Origin: UBA3871 sp041797745
Lineage (GTDB): Bacteria > Bacillota > Clostridia > Peptostreptococcales > Anaerovoracaceae
NCBI GenBank assembly: GCA_041797745.1
Contig: JBHBZU010000054.1
Coordinates: forward strand, 10,759-74,758
Length of the DNA: 64,000 nucleotides
Reading direction: 5' to 3'
Shown: piece after piece, positions 16,516 through 25,071 of the stretch
Position numbering within the stretch: position 1 is the first letter of the stretch
Layout: each line of letters begins with the position of its first letter
Notes under the pieces: model-generated
The model's input: the letters and a program-made list of their open reading frames with translations, nothing else
Told to the model about the DNA's origin: nothing
The model's database searches: none
Made by a program: the position numbers and the translations under genes

Positions 16516-17432
16516 CCTTTGTTTTTATCGTCGAAATCAGTATCTGTAAGGGCAGAAGCGATTTTAAGCATGGTGTATTTATTGTACTGATTTAACAGCT
16601 CCATATATCCGCCTGATTCATCCTTACCGGAGACAGCTTTAAGCATGAGATAATTATCATAGTATCCGGTACCGGTAAGAGAACGATAGGTTGCCATAAG
16701 CATATCCATGGCATTGCTCGGACTTGAATCAGTTGCATTGGCAGTTGCGTTGGTAATATTGTTATTTGTCTTTTTTATATTCGGTGAATTAGCGGCGAAA
16801 GCGGGTAAGGAATCGAGAACGGTGTTATTGCCATCGACAGTAACCTTGCTTGCGGTTATATTCTGACCCATATAGTTGTAGATATTCTTTATGTAGGTTT
16901 GTGTGCTTTTGAAAGGAGGTACTCCGCCGTATTTTTTAACGTTTCCTGAACCTGCCTGATAGGCGGCAAGTGCCAGCTTAAGATTACCGTTGTATTGCTT
17001 AAGCTTACTGCTGATATATTTGGCACCACCCATAATATTTTGTTCAGGGTCGAAAGGATCTGAAACTCCCAAGGCCGCAGCGGTACTTGGCATTAGCTGC
17101 ATGATACCTTTGGCGCCGGTGGAGGATACCTCTTTAACATTGAAGTTGGACTCAGCCTTTGCCATGGCTTTTAAGAGCTTTACGGGAACCCCATAGGTAC
17201 TTGCAGCTTTTTCGAAGATGTCATCAAGATTTACTGTAGAAGATGAGCCCTTTGACGCAGAAATATCATCAGAAGCAGCGGTAGGAACCGCAAGCTCTTC
17301 CTTTAGAACGGACTTAAAGTTTACAGCCTCCGAAGAAGCTGTCTCTTTGGAAGAAGCCTGAACCTTTCCAGAAGCTTGAACACCCTTTGCAAGAGTTTGA
17401 TTTATTAAGTTGTTATCAATAATAACAGCCAT
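16512..17432 (-). CDS. Soluble-type lytic transglycosylase (SLT domain)
   Basis: 306 residues. The N-terminal ~85 residues are Ser/Ala/Lys-rich and disordered-looking. An SLT domain follows (~residues 75-190) with the catalytic Glu in AKAESNFN, STGAKGIMQLMPSTAAALGV, NIMGGAKYI and ALAAYQAGSGNVKKYGG. It should cleave the peptidoglycan glycan strand by forming 1,6-anhydro ends. The start (MAVIIDNNLINQ) has no signal peptide, which is odd for a wall enzyme and resembles transglycosylases exported by a dedicated apparatus. It is the only gene on the minus strand here, convergent with and overlapping tadBC by 4 bp. A role in opening the wall for the pilus is an inference from position only. Confidence 0.85.
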   Translation of the reverse strand: MAVIIDNNLINQTLAKGVQASGKVQASSKETASSEAVNFKSVLKEELAVPTAASDDISASKGSSSTVNLDDIFEKAASTYGVPVKLLKAMAKAESNFNVKEVSSTGAKGIMQLMPSTAAALGVSDPFDPEQNIMGGAKYISSKLKQYNGNLKLALAAYQAGSGNVKKYGGVPPFKSTQTYIKNIYNYMGQNITASKVTVDGNNTVLDSLPAFAANSPNIKKTNNNITNATANATDSSPSNAMDMLMATYRSLTGTGYYDNYLMLKAVSGKDESGGYMELLNQYNKYTMLKIASALTDTDFDDKNKG

Positions 17433-17566
17433 ATAGTTCTCCCGTATAACAGCCTGAAACTTTCATTGAAATTACTAATTATAAACTATCAAATTATAAC
17501 TTATGTGTCAATTAAATCTACATATACAAGACATATACATGATAAACCCGAAAACCCACATATTCT

Positions 17567-17595
17567 TTGACATTTATCTAAATAAATAGTAAAAT
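17567..17595 (+). promoter_or_regulatory. Promoter of the cobalamin riboswitch transcript
   Basis: TTGACA (17567-17572), 17-bp spacer, TAAAAT (17590-17595), just upstream of the riboswitch aptamer. The region from 17433 to here holds no other gene. Confidence 0.75.
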
Positions 17596-17611
17596 GAAGC
17601 TGTTACATTTA

Positions 17612-17800
17612 AGTGCTGATTTATAAGTCGGAGAATAGGGAATTCGGTTAAAATCCGAGACGGTACCGCCACTGTGAAGCGGAGGATGTATGCAAAATAC
17701 CATTGAGGTAACTTGAGAAGGTGCATATGTGCGAAGAAGCTAAGTCAGGAGACCTGCTTAAAAGTCAATTCTATCCTACGAGTATATGGATAGGGCTATT
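17612..17800 (+). promoter_or_regulatory. Adenosylcobalamin riboswitch
   Basis: The conserved core is readable: GGGAATTCGGTTAAAATCCG (17638-17657), then ACGG and CCGCCACTGTGAAG (17667-17680), and the B12 box AAGTCAGGAGACCTGC (17742-17757). This is the class of RNA that binds adenosylcobalamin and lowers expression of transport and biosynthesis genes. Directly after it, CTATCC (17771-17776) pairs with GGATAG (17788-17793), followed by a T-rich run, a candidate expression platform. It precedes the CbiK-like gene and probably controls the importer and the whole cbi run below it. The 150 bases from 17800 to the gene's SD hold no further gene. Confidence 0.93.
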
Positions 17801-17947
17801 TTATTGCCTAAATAGAGTATTGCATGGCATTAAATGCCGAAGAAAAGGTTTAATCGGCGGTCATTTTATGTAACACTTCACATCTGTAATTTTAGGAAAA
17901 ACCTAAAATATAAATTAATATTTCTTATTAAACGGAGGTACATACAA

Positions 17948-19123
17948 ATGAACTCAACCTTAAAGAAACTCCTCGCTTTAACCATGGTATTATGCTTAGT
18001 ATTTTGCATGATAGGCTGTGGTCCTGAGGAAAAACCTACAGTAGATGAAGATCAGGCAGCAGCTGATAATGTAGCGCAGCTCATTGACGCTATCTACGTA
18101 CAGGAAAGAACTGACAAAACAGATGAACAGTGTATTGCGGCAAAGGAAGCTTGGGACGCGCTTACAGAGGCTCAGAAAGCATTGGTAGAGGGCGAAAATG
18201 CTGACCCTGACTACTTCGGTAGAGATACAGGTGACGCTTCTAAGGACGACCCAAGAAACGCTGATGACATTGGAAAAAATGAAATCCTTGTTGTAAGCTT
18301 CGGTACATCTTTTAATGATAGCAGAGTTGAAGATATCAAGTCCATAGAGGACGCTATTCAGGTAGCATACCCTGACTGGTCCGTAAGAAGAGCATTTACA
18401 GCTCAGATTATCATCAATCACATTCAGGCAAGAGACGGAGAAAAGATTGATAACATGGATCAGGCTCTCCAAAGAGCTATAGACAACGGTGTTGAAAATC
18501 TGGTTGTACAGCCTACACACCTTATGCGCGGTGCTGAATTTGACGAATTATGCGAAGCAGTTGAAGCGGTAAAGGGACAGTTTAAGAAAGTAGTTGTTGC
18601 ACAACCTCTGCTTGGAGCTGTCGGTGCCGACGGTGAGACCTTAAATGCTGATAAGGAAGCAGTTGCAAAGTCCGTAGTTGCAGAAGCGGTAGCAGATTCA
18701 GGCTTCAAAGATTTAGCAGAGACTGAAAAGGAAAGCATTGCTTTCGTATTAATGGGACATGGTACTTCTCACAATGCAAAGGTTACCTATACACAAATGC
18801 AGAACCAAATGAAGTCATTGGGTTACAAAAATGTATTTATCGGTACAGTAGAGGGTGAACCGGAAGAAACTTCCTGTGAAAGCTTAATCGAAACAGTTAA
18901 GGAAGCAGGTTATAAGACAGTTATTCTTCGTCCGCTCATGGTAGTTGCAGGCGACCACGCTAACAATGATATGGCAGGCGATGATGATGACTCATGGAAG
19001 AGCATGTTTACAGAATCAAAGAATTTTGATGAAATCAAATCCCAAATTTCAGGTCTTGGTAGAATCAAGGCAGTTCAGGATTTATATGTAGCACACACTA
19101 AGGCTGCTATCGCAGAACTCTAA
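17948..19123 (+). CDS. cbiK: Exported CbiK-type sirohydrochlorin cobaltochelatase lipoprotein
   Basis: 391 residues. An N-terminal signal peptide ends in a lipobox-like MIGC, so the mature protein should be anchored outside the membrane. Residues ~30-110 form a small acidic helical domain containing AWDALTEAQKALV, a pattern seen in surface proteins. Residues ~110-391 are the CbiK fold: ILVVSFGTSFNDSR, the metal/tetrapyrrole His in VLMGHGTSHNA, EGEP and VAGDHANNDMAGDDDDSWK. CbiK inserts cobalt (or iron) into sirohydrochlorin. The ATG at 17948 follows GGAGG (17934-17938); an in-frame ATG at 17834 would bury the signal peptide and is rejected. An exported copy cannot easily serve the cytoplasmic pathway, so a scavenging or metal-handling role is possible. 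Confidence 0.88.
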   Translation: MNSTLKKLLALTMVLCLVFCMIGCGPEEKPTVDEDQAAADNVAQLIDAIYVQERTDKTDEQCIAAKEAWDALTEAQKALVEGENADPDYFGRDTGDASKDDPRNADDIGKNEILVVSFGTSFNDSRVEDIKSIEDAIQVAYPDWSVRRAFTAQIIINHIQARDGEKIDNMDQALQRAIDNGVENLVVQPTHLMRGAEFDELCEAVEAVKGQFKKVVVAQPLLGAVGADGETLNADKEAVAKSVVAEAVADSGFKDLAETEKESIAFVLMGHGTSHNAKVTYTQMQNQMKSLGYKNVFIGTVEGEPEETSCESLIETVKEAGYKTVILRPLMVVAGDHANNDMAGDDDDSWKSMFTESKNFDEIKSQISGLGRIKAVQDLYVAHTKAAIAEL

Positions 19124-19134
19124 TAAATATTTTT

Positions 19135-19168
19135 AGTGGTTGCGGAGACTCTCTGCAACCACTATTTT
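19135..19168 (+). terminator. Stem-loop after cbiK
   Basis: AGTGGTTGC (19135-19143) pairs with GCAACCACT (19155-19163), followed by ATTTTA. The T-run is weak, so partial read-through to the next genes is likely. Confidence 0.6.
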
Positions 19169-19192
19169 AAGCATTAGGACAGGGTAAAAGAA

Positions 19193-20011
19193 ATGAATAA
19201 AAAACTTATAGCATTAATTATGATTATTATGTGGGTTATGACGGTCTTTGCAGGCTGCAATGAATACGAAGAACCCGTGCCTTATGAAAAGGGAAATGCC
19301 CCTGTGGAAGATGGAGTTTATTCGGTAGATTTTGATACCGACAGCTCCATGTTCCATGTAAATGAAATCTGCAATGGAAAGGGGACGCTTACCGTTCAAA
19401 ACGGTTTCATGACACTTCACATCATAATGCCGTCAAAGAACATTGAAAATCTGTTTTTAGGAACTGCCGAAGCTGCACAAAAAGATGGAGCGAAGCTCAT
19501 CAATCCAACAACGGAAAAGGTTACCTACAGTGACGGAATAACGGAAGAAGTATTTGCTTTTGATATTCCTGTTGAAATATTGGGTGAAGAATTTGATTTG
19601 GCTCTTATTGGAACTAAAGGAAAATGGTATGACCACAAGGTTACGGTTTCAAACCCTGCTTCAAATACAGCTAAACTAAAAGCAGCTGATTTAGAGGATG
19701 GAGACTATACTGTAAGTGTGAGCTTAAAGGGTGGTTCAGGAAAGGCTACTGTTGAATCTCCGACAAAACTGACAGTTCTCGGAGGAGAATGTAAAGCTAC
19801 TATAGTCTGGAGCAGTGAACATTATGAATATATGGTTGTTTCAGATACACAATATGATAAAATAAATAAGGATGGAAATTCCACCATGGAAATTCCTGTT
19901 GTGTTGGATGAGGATATGGAAGTAAGCGCTCTTACCACAGCTATGAGCGAACCACATCTAATTGACTATACACTTCATTTTGACAGTGCCACTATAAAAC
20001 AGGATATGTAA
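19193..20011 (+). CDS. Two-domain lipoprotein, NEAT-like, next to corrinoid/iron-type ABC transporter
   Basis: 272 residues. Signal peptide with lipobox VFAGC at ~residue 21. Two related beta-rich repeats follow. Repeat 1 (~45-155) contains DGVYSVDFDTDSSMFHVN and LFLGTAEAAQ. Repeat 2 (~165-270) contains DGDYTVSVSLKGGSGKATV, TVLGGECKATIVWSS and the closing EIPVVLDEDMEVSA. Both end in a similar EIPV-A-H pattern, pointing to an internal duplication. The look is that of NEAT-type surface domains that bind heme or related ligands, but no ligand residue can be assigned. It lies between the exported CbiK and the BtuF-like binding protein, so a role in handing a tetrapyrrole or metal to the importer is inferred. 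Confidence 0.7.
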   Translation: MNKKLIALIMIIMWVMTVFAGCNEYEEPVPYEKGNAPVEDGVYSVDFDTDSSMFHVNEICNGKGTLTVQNGFMTLHIIMPSKNIENLFLGTAEAAQKDGAKLINPTTEKVTYSDGITEEVFAFDIPVEILGEEFDLALIGTKGKWYDHKVTVSNPASNTAKLKAADLEDGDYTVSVSLKGGSGKATVESPTKLTVLGGECKATIVWSSEHYEYMVVSDTQYDKINKDGNSTMEIPVVLDEDMEVSALTTAMSEPHLIDYTLHFDSATIKQDM

Positions 20012-20101
20012 ATTATTTACCATATCTTAAAATAGCATGGTCGAGCCTGTATAACGGGCAAACAAAGACTATGACTCCGTCAATATCAGGAGATATGATT
20101 T

Positions 20102-21238
20102 ATGAAACGAATTTTCATGCTGATTTTAGCCACAGTCATTATGACGGGCATTTTTTCAGGATGTGAAAAACAAAAAACGGAAACTGACTCCATGAATCAG
20201 TGGAAACTTACGGAACGCATGAAACTGGATTATGCGACTGAGTTTTCAGTAGATTATTATGAGGGTGGATACAAATTAATAACACTGGCGGACGGCAGTA
20301 AATTTTTAACTGTACCAAAAGGCGCCAAGGTGCCAAAAGACATCAGTTCAGACATAGTAATTTTACAGCAGCCTGTAAATAATATATATTTAGCGGCTAC
20401 CTCTACTATGTGTTTATTTGACGCACTGGGCAGGCTCGATACAATTCGTCTTTCCGGCACCAAGGAAGAGGGCTGGTATATAGACAATGCACGTAAAGCC
20501 ATGTCAGAGGGGAAAATTCTTTATGCAGGTAAGTACAGTGAACCTGATTATGAATTGCTTTTGAGCGAAGATTGCAGCATAGCAATAGAATCTATGATGA
20601 TTGGGCACGCTTCGGAGGTAAAGGGTAAACTGGAAGAGCTGGGCATTCCTGTGTTTATGGATCAGTCCAGTTTAGAACATCATCCCTTGGGGCGAACCGA
20701 ATGGATTAAACTTTACGGAGCTTTATTGGATGAAGAAGAAAGGGCAACCGAACTCTTCAACGAACAAAAAGAGTTCTTAAATGCTGTAGAAAAAGGAGAG
20801 GCAACAGGTAAGACTGTGGCGTTTTTCTACATCGGTTCTTCCGGAAATGTTGCAGTAAGAAAATCCGGAGACTACGTTAGTAAAATGATTTCTTTAGCCG
20901 GAGGAGAATATGTTTTCAGCAACATAGGAGATCCTGAAAAAGCAACGGCTACAGTAAATCTTGAAATGGAAAGTTTCTTCGCTACCGCTAAAGACGCGGA
21001 CTATATTATTTATAACAGTACCATAGGTGGCGAAGTTAAGAATATGAATGAGCTATTGGCAAAGAATAAATTACTTAAAGAATTTAAAGCCGTAAAAAAC
21101 GGCAATGTGTGGTGTACCGATCAGAATATGTATCAGGAAACCACGGGGCTTGGTGAAATGATTCAGAGCTTTAGGATGATTTTCACAGGAGAAGCAGATG
21201 ATATGGAAAATTTGCCATATCTTTACAGATTAAAATAA
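20102..21238 (+). CDS. BtuF-like ABC transporter substrate-binding lipoprotein
   Basis: 378 residues. Signal peptide with lipobox IFSGC at ~residue 21, then a periplasmic-binding-protein class III (helical backbone) architecture: ISSDIVILQQPVNNIYLAATSTM, IEYD-type CSIAIESMMIG, a long spanning helix, and the C-terminal lobe with VAFFYIGSSGNVAVRKSGDYV and FFATAKDADYIIYNST. This family delivers cobalamin, siderophores or heme to FecCD-type permeases. The riboswitch upstream argues for a corrinoid or precursor. AGGAG (20089-20093) sits 8 bp before the ATG. It is followed by a hairpin and then the permease. Confidence 0.85.
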   Translation: MKRIFMLILATVIMTGIFSGCEKQKTETDSMNQWKLTERMKLDYATEFSVDYYEGGYKLITLADGSKFLTVPKGAKVPKDISSDIVILQQPVNNIYLAATSTMCLFDALGRLDTIRLSGTKEEGWYIDNARKAMSEGKILYAGKYSEPDYELLLSEDCSIAIESMMIGHASEVKGKLEELGIPVFMDQSSLEHHPLGRTEWIKLYGALLDEEERATELFNEQKEFLNAVEKGEATGKTVAFFYIGSSGNVAVRKSGDYVSKMISLAGGEYVFSNIGDPEKATATVNLEMESFFATAKDADYIIYNSTIGGEVKNMNELLAKNKLLKEFKAVKNGNVWCTDQNMYQETTGLGEMIQSFRMIFTGEADDMENLPYLYRLK

Positions 21239-21241
21239 ACG

Positions 21242-21264
21242 GCTGCCGCTCAAAGAGCGACAGC
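21242..21264 (+). terminator. Weak stem-loop between binding protein and permease genes
   Basis: GCTGCCGCTC / GAGCGACAGC with an AAA loop and one C-A mismatch. Only a short T-rich stretch follows, so it is more likely an attenuator or mRNA-stabilising hairpin than a full stop. Confidence 0.45.
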
Positions 21265-21349
21265 TTTGCTGTTATTTAGGAAGAAAGTAAAAAATGTCTG
21301 AACTTGATAAATATTCAAATTAAGACAAAGAAAGGTAATTTTATTGTAG

Positions 21350-22471
21350 ATGAGTGAACTGGGAATAAAAGAGGGTAGAACTTCTTTAAAATTGGGAAAT
21401 ACCGCTAGATTTTCTGCGGTTATGACGGTGTTTTTTTGTCTGTTTCTTTTAGGAGTAGTGTTAAACATAAATATCGGTTCTGTAGCTATAGGTACAGGAG
21501 ATATATTCTCAATGCTTGGCAGGGGAGCAAAATATGGAATTGCTAATGCTTTTTCAGGTGGGGCATACAGCCGACAGCTTTCTGATTTAATGAAAGAATC
21601 TACAGAAAGTCAGATTTTATTCAGTATTAGATTGCCAAGAATCCTTTTAGCTGCCATTTTGGGAGGAGCGCTTTCGGTATCAGGTTATCTGTTGCAGGTA
21701 TTCTTTAGAAATCCAATAGCGGGGCCCTTTGTTTTAGGTATTTCTTCAGGCGCCAAAATGGTAGTGGGCATGACTATGATTTTCTTTGCACCAATGCTGA
21801 AAACCTTATCTTCCTTATCCATCATTTTTGCTGCCTTTATAGGCTCGCTGCTTATTACTTCAATAGTTTTGTTTTTCGCAAATAAGGTTCAGAGTATGTC
21901 CATGCTTTTGGTAATAGGCATTATGGTGGGATATATATGCAGTGCGGTTACGGATTTTTGCATTAACTTTGCAGAGGATCACGATGTAGTAAACTTAAAA
22001 AATTGGTCGATGGGCTCTTTTTCCGGAGCTAACTGGAATTATGTCGGAGCGGCATTTCTGATATGTATATTCGGAATCATCGCAGCACTCCTGCTGTCAA
22101 AACCTATTTCGGCATATTCATTAGGCGAGAGCTATGCCAAGAGCATGGGGATTCATATCAAACCTTTTAGAATAATTTTGATTTTGATATCAAGCCTGCT
22201 GTCAGCTTGTGTTACTGCACTGGCGGGGCCAATATCCTTTGTTGGTATCGCAGTACCGCACATTACAAGAAGTCTGTTAAAATCTGCCAAAGCAATATAC
22301 GTGATACCGTCATCCTTTCTTTGCGGTGCAGTCTTTTGTATGTTCTGCGACCTTATTGCCAGAACGGCATTTGCACCGACAGAACTTACCATTGGAACCG
22401 TTACATCGGTTTTTGGCGCACCGATAGTTATCTACATGATGATTAAACGCCGTAAGTTGCGGGAGGAATAG
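21350..22471 (+). CDS. FecCD/BtuC-family ABC permease
   Basis: 373 residues with about ten hydrophobic segments and the family landmarks: RLPRILLAAILGGALSVSG early on, GPFVLGISSGAKMVVG, NLKNWSMGSFSGANW in the middle and the coupling region GPISFVGIAVPHITRSL near residue 300. It forms the membrane channel for cobalamin, heme or siderophore import with the ATPase encoded 2 bp downstream. The extra-cytoplasmic loop between the first and second helices (~residues 45-80) is longer than usual. The Shine-Dalgarno is modest (AAAGG, some 14 bp upstream). Confidence 0.9.
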   Translation: MSELGIKEGRTSLKLGNTARFSAVMTVFFCLFLLGVVLNINIGSVAIGTGDIFSMLGRGAKYGIANAFSGGAYSRQLSDLMKESTESQILFSIRLPRILLAAILGGALSVSGYLLQVFFRNPIAGPFVLGISSGAKMVVGMTMIFFAPMLKTLSSLSIIFAAFIGSLLITSIVLFFANKVQSMSMLLVIGIMVGYICSAVTDFCINFAEDHDVVNLKNWSMGSFSGANWNYVGAAFLICIFGIIAALLLSKPISAYSLGESYAKSMGIHIKPFRIILILISSLLSACVTALAGPISFVGIAVPHITRSLLKSAKAIYVIPSSFLCGAVFCMFCDLIARTAFAPTELTIGTVTSVFGAPIVIYMMIKRRKLREE

Positions 22472-22473
22472 CC

Positions 22474-23583
22474 ATGAATATATTTTTTAAGACGGAAAAT
22501 TTAGCAGTAGGATATAACGGAAAAAGTCTCATAAAAGATATAAATATATCCTTGGAAAAGGGTAAGATTCTCACTCTTATCGGGCCAAACGGCGCAGGAA
22601 AATCCACTATCTTAAAGTCTATTACAGGACAACTGGAAATGATTGAGGGAGCGGTTTTCATGGAGGAAAGGGAGCTTTGCAATATTTCAGCTAAGGAGCT
22701 GGCTCGCAATGTGGCTGTATTTCTGACAGAACGCATACGTCCTGAACTTATGACCTGTGCCGAAGTTGTGGCTATGGGAAGATACCCGTATACTAACATG
22801 TTCGGCAAACTGTCGGAGGAGGACGAAAGGGAAGTTCATGAAGCCTTGCAGCGAGTTCACGGTTTGGATTTGGCAGGGCAGGATTTTATGACTCTTTCAG
22901 ACGGCCAAAGGCAGAGGATAATGCTGGCAAGAGCCATATGTCAAAATCCAAAGGTGTTGATTTTGGACGAACCTACGGCATATCTTGATATAAGGTACAA
23001 GGCGGAGCTGCTGGAAATTCTCAAAGAACTGGCTCACAGCAGAGGTACCACCATTATAATGTCGCTTCATGAGATAGATTTGGCAATGAAAGCTTCGGAC
23101 TACATTATATGCGTTAAGGGTGACAAGATAGCAGCTTACGGAACACCTGAGAAAGTTACGGAAAATATCGGCATGGAAGAGCTTTACGGAATGTCTCAAG
23201 GCTCTTTCAATCTGTTGCTTGGCAGTATGGAACTGGCGAGGCCTTGCGGGGCGGTAAATACCTTTGTGGTGGCGGGAGACGGTTTTGGGATACCCATTTA
23301 CCGCAATCTGCAGCGAAAGTCCATTCCCTTTGCTACAGGCATTTTATATGAAAATGATGTGGATTTTCAAGTGGCAAAGGATTTGGGAAGTAAAGTTATC
23401 AGCAGCAAGGCATTTGAAATCATAGGTGAGGATGAGCTTGAAGAAGCAAAAGCCTGTGTTGAAAAATGCGAATTGGTAATAGATTCAGGTACGCCTATTG
23501 GAAGTTTGAATCAGGCAAATAAAAAGTTACTGGATTTTGCTAAAAATAAAGATATTCGGGTAATTAAATATAATCAAATATAA
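22474..23583 (+). CDS. BtuD/FepC-type ABC ATPase with C-terminal extension
   Basis: 369 residues. Residues 1-250 are a standard importer ATPase: Walker A GPNGAGKST, Q-loop region, signature LSDGQRQRIMLARA, Walker B VLILDEPTAYLD and the switch His in MSLHEID. Residues ~255-369 form an extra domain (FVVAGDGFGIPIYRNLQ, GILYENDVDFQVAKDLG, CELVIDSGTPIGSLN) that is Rossmann-like in appearance and absent from typical FepC/BtuD. Its role is unknown; it may regulate transport by sensing a nucleotide or corrinoid. It forms the transporter with the preceding two genes. Confidence 0.9.
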   Translation: MNIFFKTENLAVGYNGKSLIKDINISLEKGKILTLIGPNGAGKSTILKSITGQLEMIEGAVFMEERELCNISAKELARNVAVFLTERIRPELMTCAEVVAMGRYPYTNMFGKLSEEDEREVHEALQRVHGLDLAGQDFMTLSDGQRQRIMLARAICQNPKVLILDEPTAYLDIRYKAELLEILKELAHSRGTTIIMSLHEIDLAMKASDYIICVKGDKIAAYGTPEKVTENIGMEELYGMSQGSFNLLLGSMELARPCGAVNTFVVAGDGFGIPIYRNLQRKSIPFATGILYENDVDFQVAKDLGSKVISSKAFEIIGEDELEEAKACVEKCELVIDSGTPIGSLNQANKKLLDFAKNKDIRVIKYNQI

Positions 23584-23709
23584 TTAAATTTCATTAAATT
23601 TAATTATGCTAATTTAAAGAGCAATATAAAGGTTCGCTATTTTTAAGACCAAAACCTTTGTTTAAGGTAGTATTACAAAAATTTTGCTAAAGTAAATGAA
23701 AGAGGAATT

Positions 23710-25071
23710 TTGATGAAAAAGAAAATTTCAAGAATATTGCTTGCAGGGACTAACAGTGGCTGTGGTAAAACTACAGTTGTTTGTGCCATTTTACAAGCTT
23801 TAGTAAATCAAAATTTAAAAGTGGGAGCTTTCAAATGCGGACCCGATTATATAGACCCTATGTTTCACAGCAGAGTAATAGGGGCAAAAAGCGGAAATTT
23901 GGATATGTTTTTTCTTGGTGAAAATACCCTCAAATATCTTCTGACGCAAAATGCAGAAGACTGCGACATCAGCGTTATAGAGGGGGTTATGGGATATTAT
24001 GACGGCCTAGGGCTTACAGGAACAAAATCCAGCACCTATGAAGTGGCCCTTGCTACAAATACTCCAACAGTCCTTATAGCTGACGCTAAAGGGGCTTCTT
24101 TATCCGTTTTGGCTACAATTAAAGGTTTTGCTGAATTTAGAGATAACAGCGGAATTAAGGGGGTTATCCTAAACAGGTGTAGTAAGATGACTTATACCGC
24201 ATTAGCTGCTGCTATTGAAGAATACTTTCATGGAGAAATAAAACCTCTTGGCTATTTGCCGCAGGTGCCGGAAAGTTCACTGGAAAGCAGGCATTTGGGG
24301 CTGGTTACAGCTTCAGAAGTTCAGGATTTAAAGGAAAAAATGCAGCGTTTAGCGGAGGCGGCAGAGGAAAGTTTAGACCTTGATGGCTTAAAAGAAATGG
24401 CGTTAAAGGCTCCTACATTAGAATATCAACCTGTTACAATTAAGCCTTTCGATGAAAAGGTGAGAATAGGTGTAGCAAGGGACAAAGCCTTTTGCTTCTA
24501 CTATGAGGACAGTTTAGAGGCTTTAAGAAAGGCGGGAGCTGAACTTGTTGAATTTAGCCCTTTGGAAGATGAAAAACTTCCTGAAAATATTCAAGGACTT
24601 TATCTTGGAGGAGGTTACCCTGAACTTTATAAGGAAAAGCTTAACCAAAACCGCTCCATGCTTGAAAGTATCAGAAATGCGCTAAAGGGAAAGCTACCAT
24701 GTATTGCCGAATGCGGCGGATTTATGTATCTTTTGGAAAATATCGAGGGTACGGAGATGGTGGGCTCCTTAAAGGGTGGTTGCTACAATAAGGGAAAGCT
24801 CACACGCTTCGGTTACATTACTTTGACCGCCAAGAAAGACAATATGCTTTGCAACAAAGGCGAAAGCATAAGAGCTCACGAATTTCACCATTATGACGCA
24901 GAAGTAAGTGGTGAAGATTTTAACGCAAAAAAAGAAAATGGAAGACAGTGGAATGCAGTAATTGCAACAGAAAGCCTCTATGCAGGCTATCCTCACTTTC
25001 ACTTCTATTCAAATATAAATTTTGTAGATAATTTTTATAAAGCCTGTATTAAGGAGAAGAAAAATGTTTGA
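23710..25071 (+). CDS. cbiA: Cobyrinate a,c-diamide synthase CbiA
   Basis: 453 residues: an N-terminal P-loop synthetase domain (LLAGTNSGCGKTTVVCA; KCGPDYIDPMFH) and a C-terminal glutamine amidotransferase domain with the nucleophile in AECGGFMYL and the HEFHHYD motif. It amidates side chains a and c of cobyrinate using glutamine and ATP. This is the first gene of the tightly packed biosynthetic run. It is separated from the importer genes by 126 AT-rich bp with no strong terminator. Its end overlaps cbiC by 8 bp. Confidence 0.95.
   Translation: MMKKKISRILLAGTNSGCGKTTVVCAILQALVNQNLKVGAFKCGPDYIDPMFHSRVIGAKSGNLDMFFLGENTLKYLLTQNAEDCDISVIEGVMGYYDGLGLTGTKSSTYEVALATNTPTVLIADAKGASLSVLATIKGFAEFRDNSGIKGVILNRCSKMTYTALAAAIEEYFHGEIKPLGYLPQVPESSLESRHLGLVTASEVQDLKEKMQRLAEAAEESLDLDGLKEMALKAPTLEYQPVTIKPFDEKVRIGVARDKAFCFYYEDSLEALRKAGAELVEFSPLEDEKLPENIQGLYLGGGYPELYKEKLNQNRSMLESIRNALKGKLPCIAECGGFMYLLENIEGTEMVGSLKGGCYNKGKLTRFGYITLTAKKDNMLCNKGESIRAHEFHHYDAEVSGEDFNAKKENGRQWNAVIATESLYAGYPHFHFYSNINFVDNFYKACIKEKKNV

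Noticed and set aside
17834..17947. Earlier start of the CbiK-like gene
   Set aside because: No ribosome site; it would place 38 basic residues in front of an evident lipoprotein signal peptide that has its own GGAGG.
20011..20102. Second riboswitch before the BtuF-like gene
   Set aside because: No B12 box or aptamer core; only short weak pairings.
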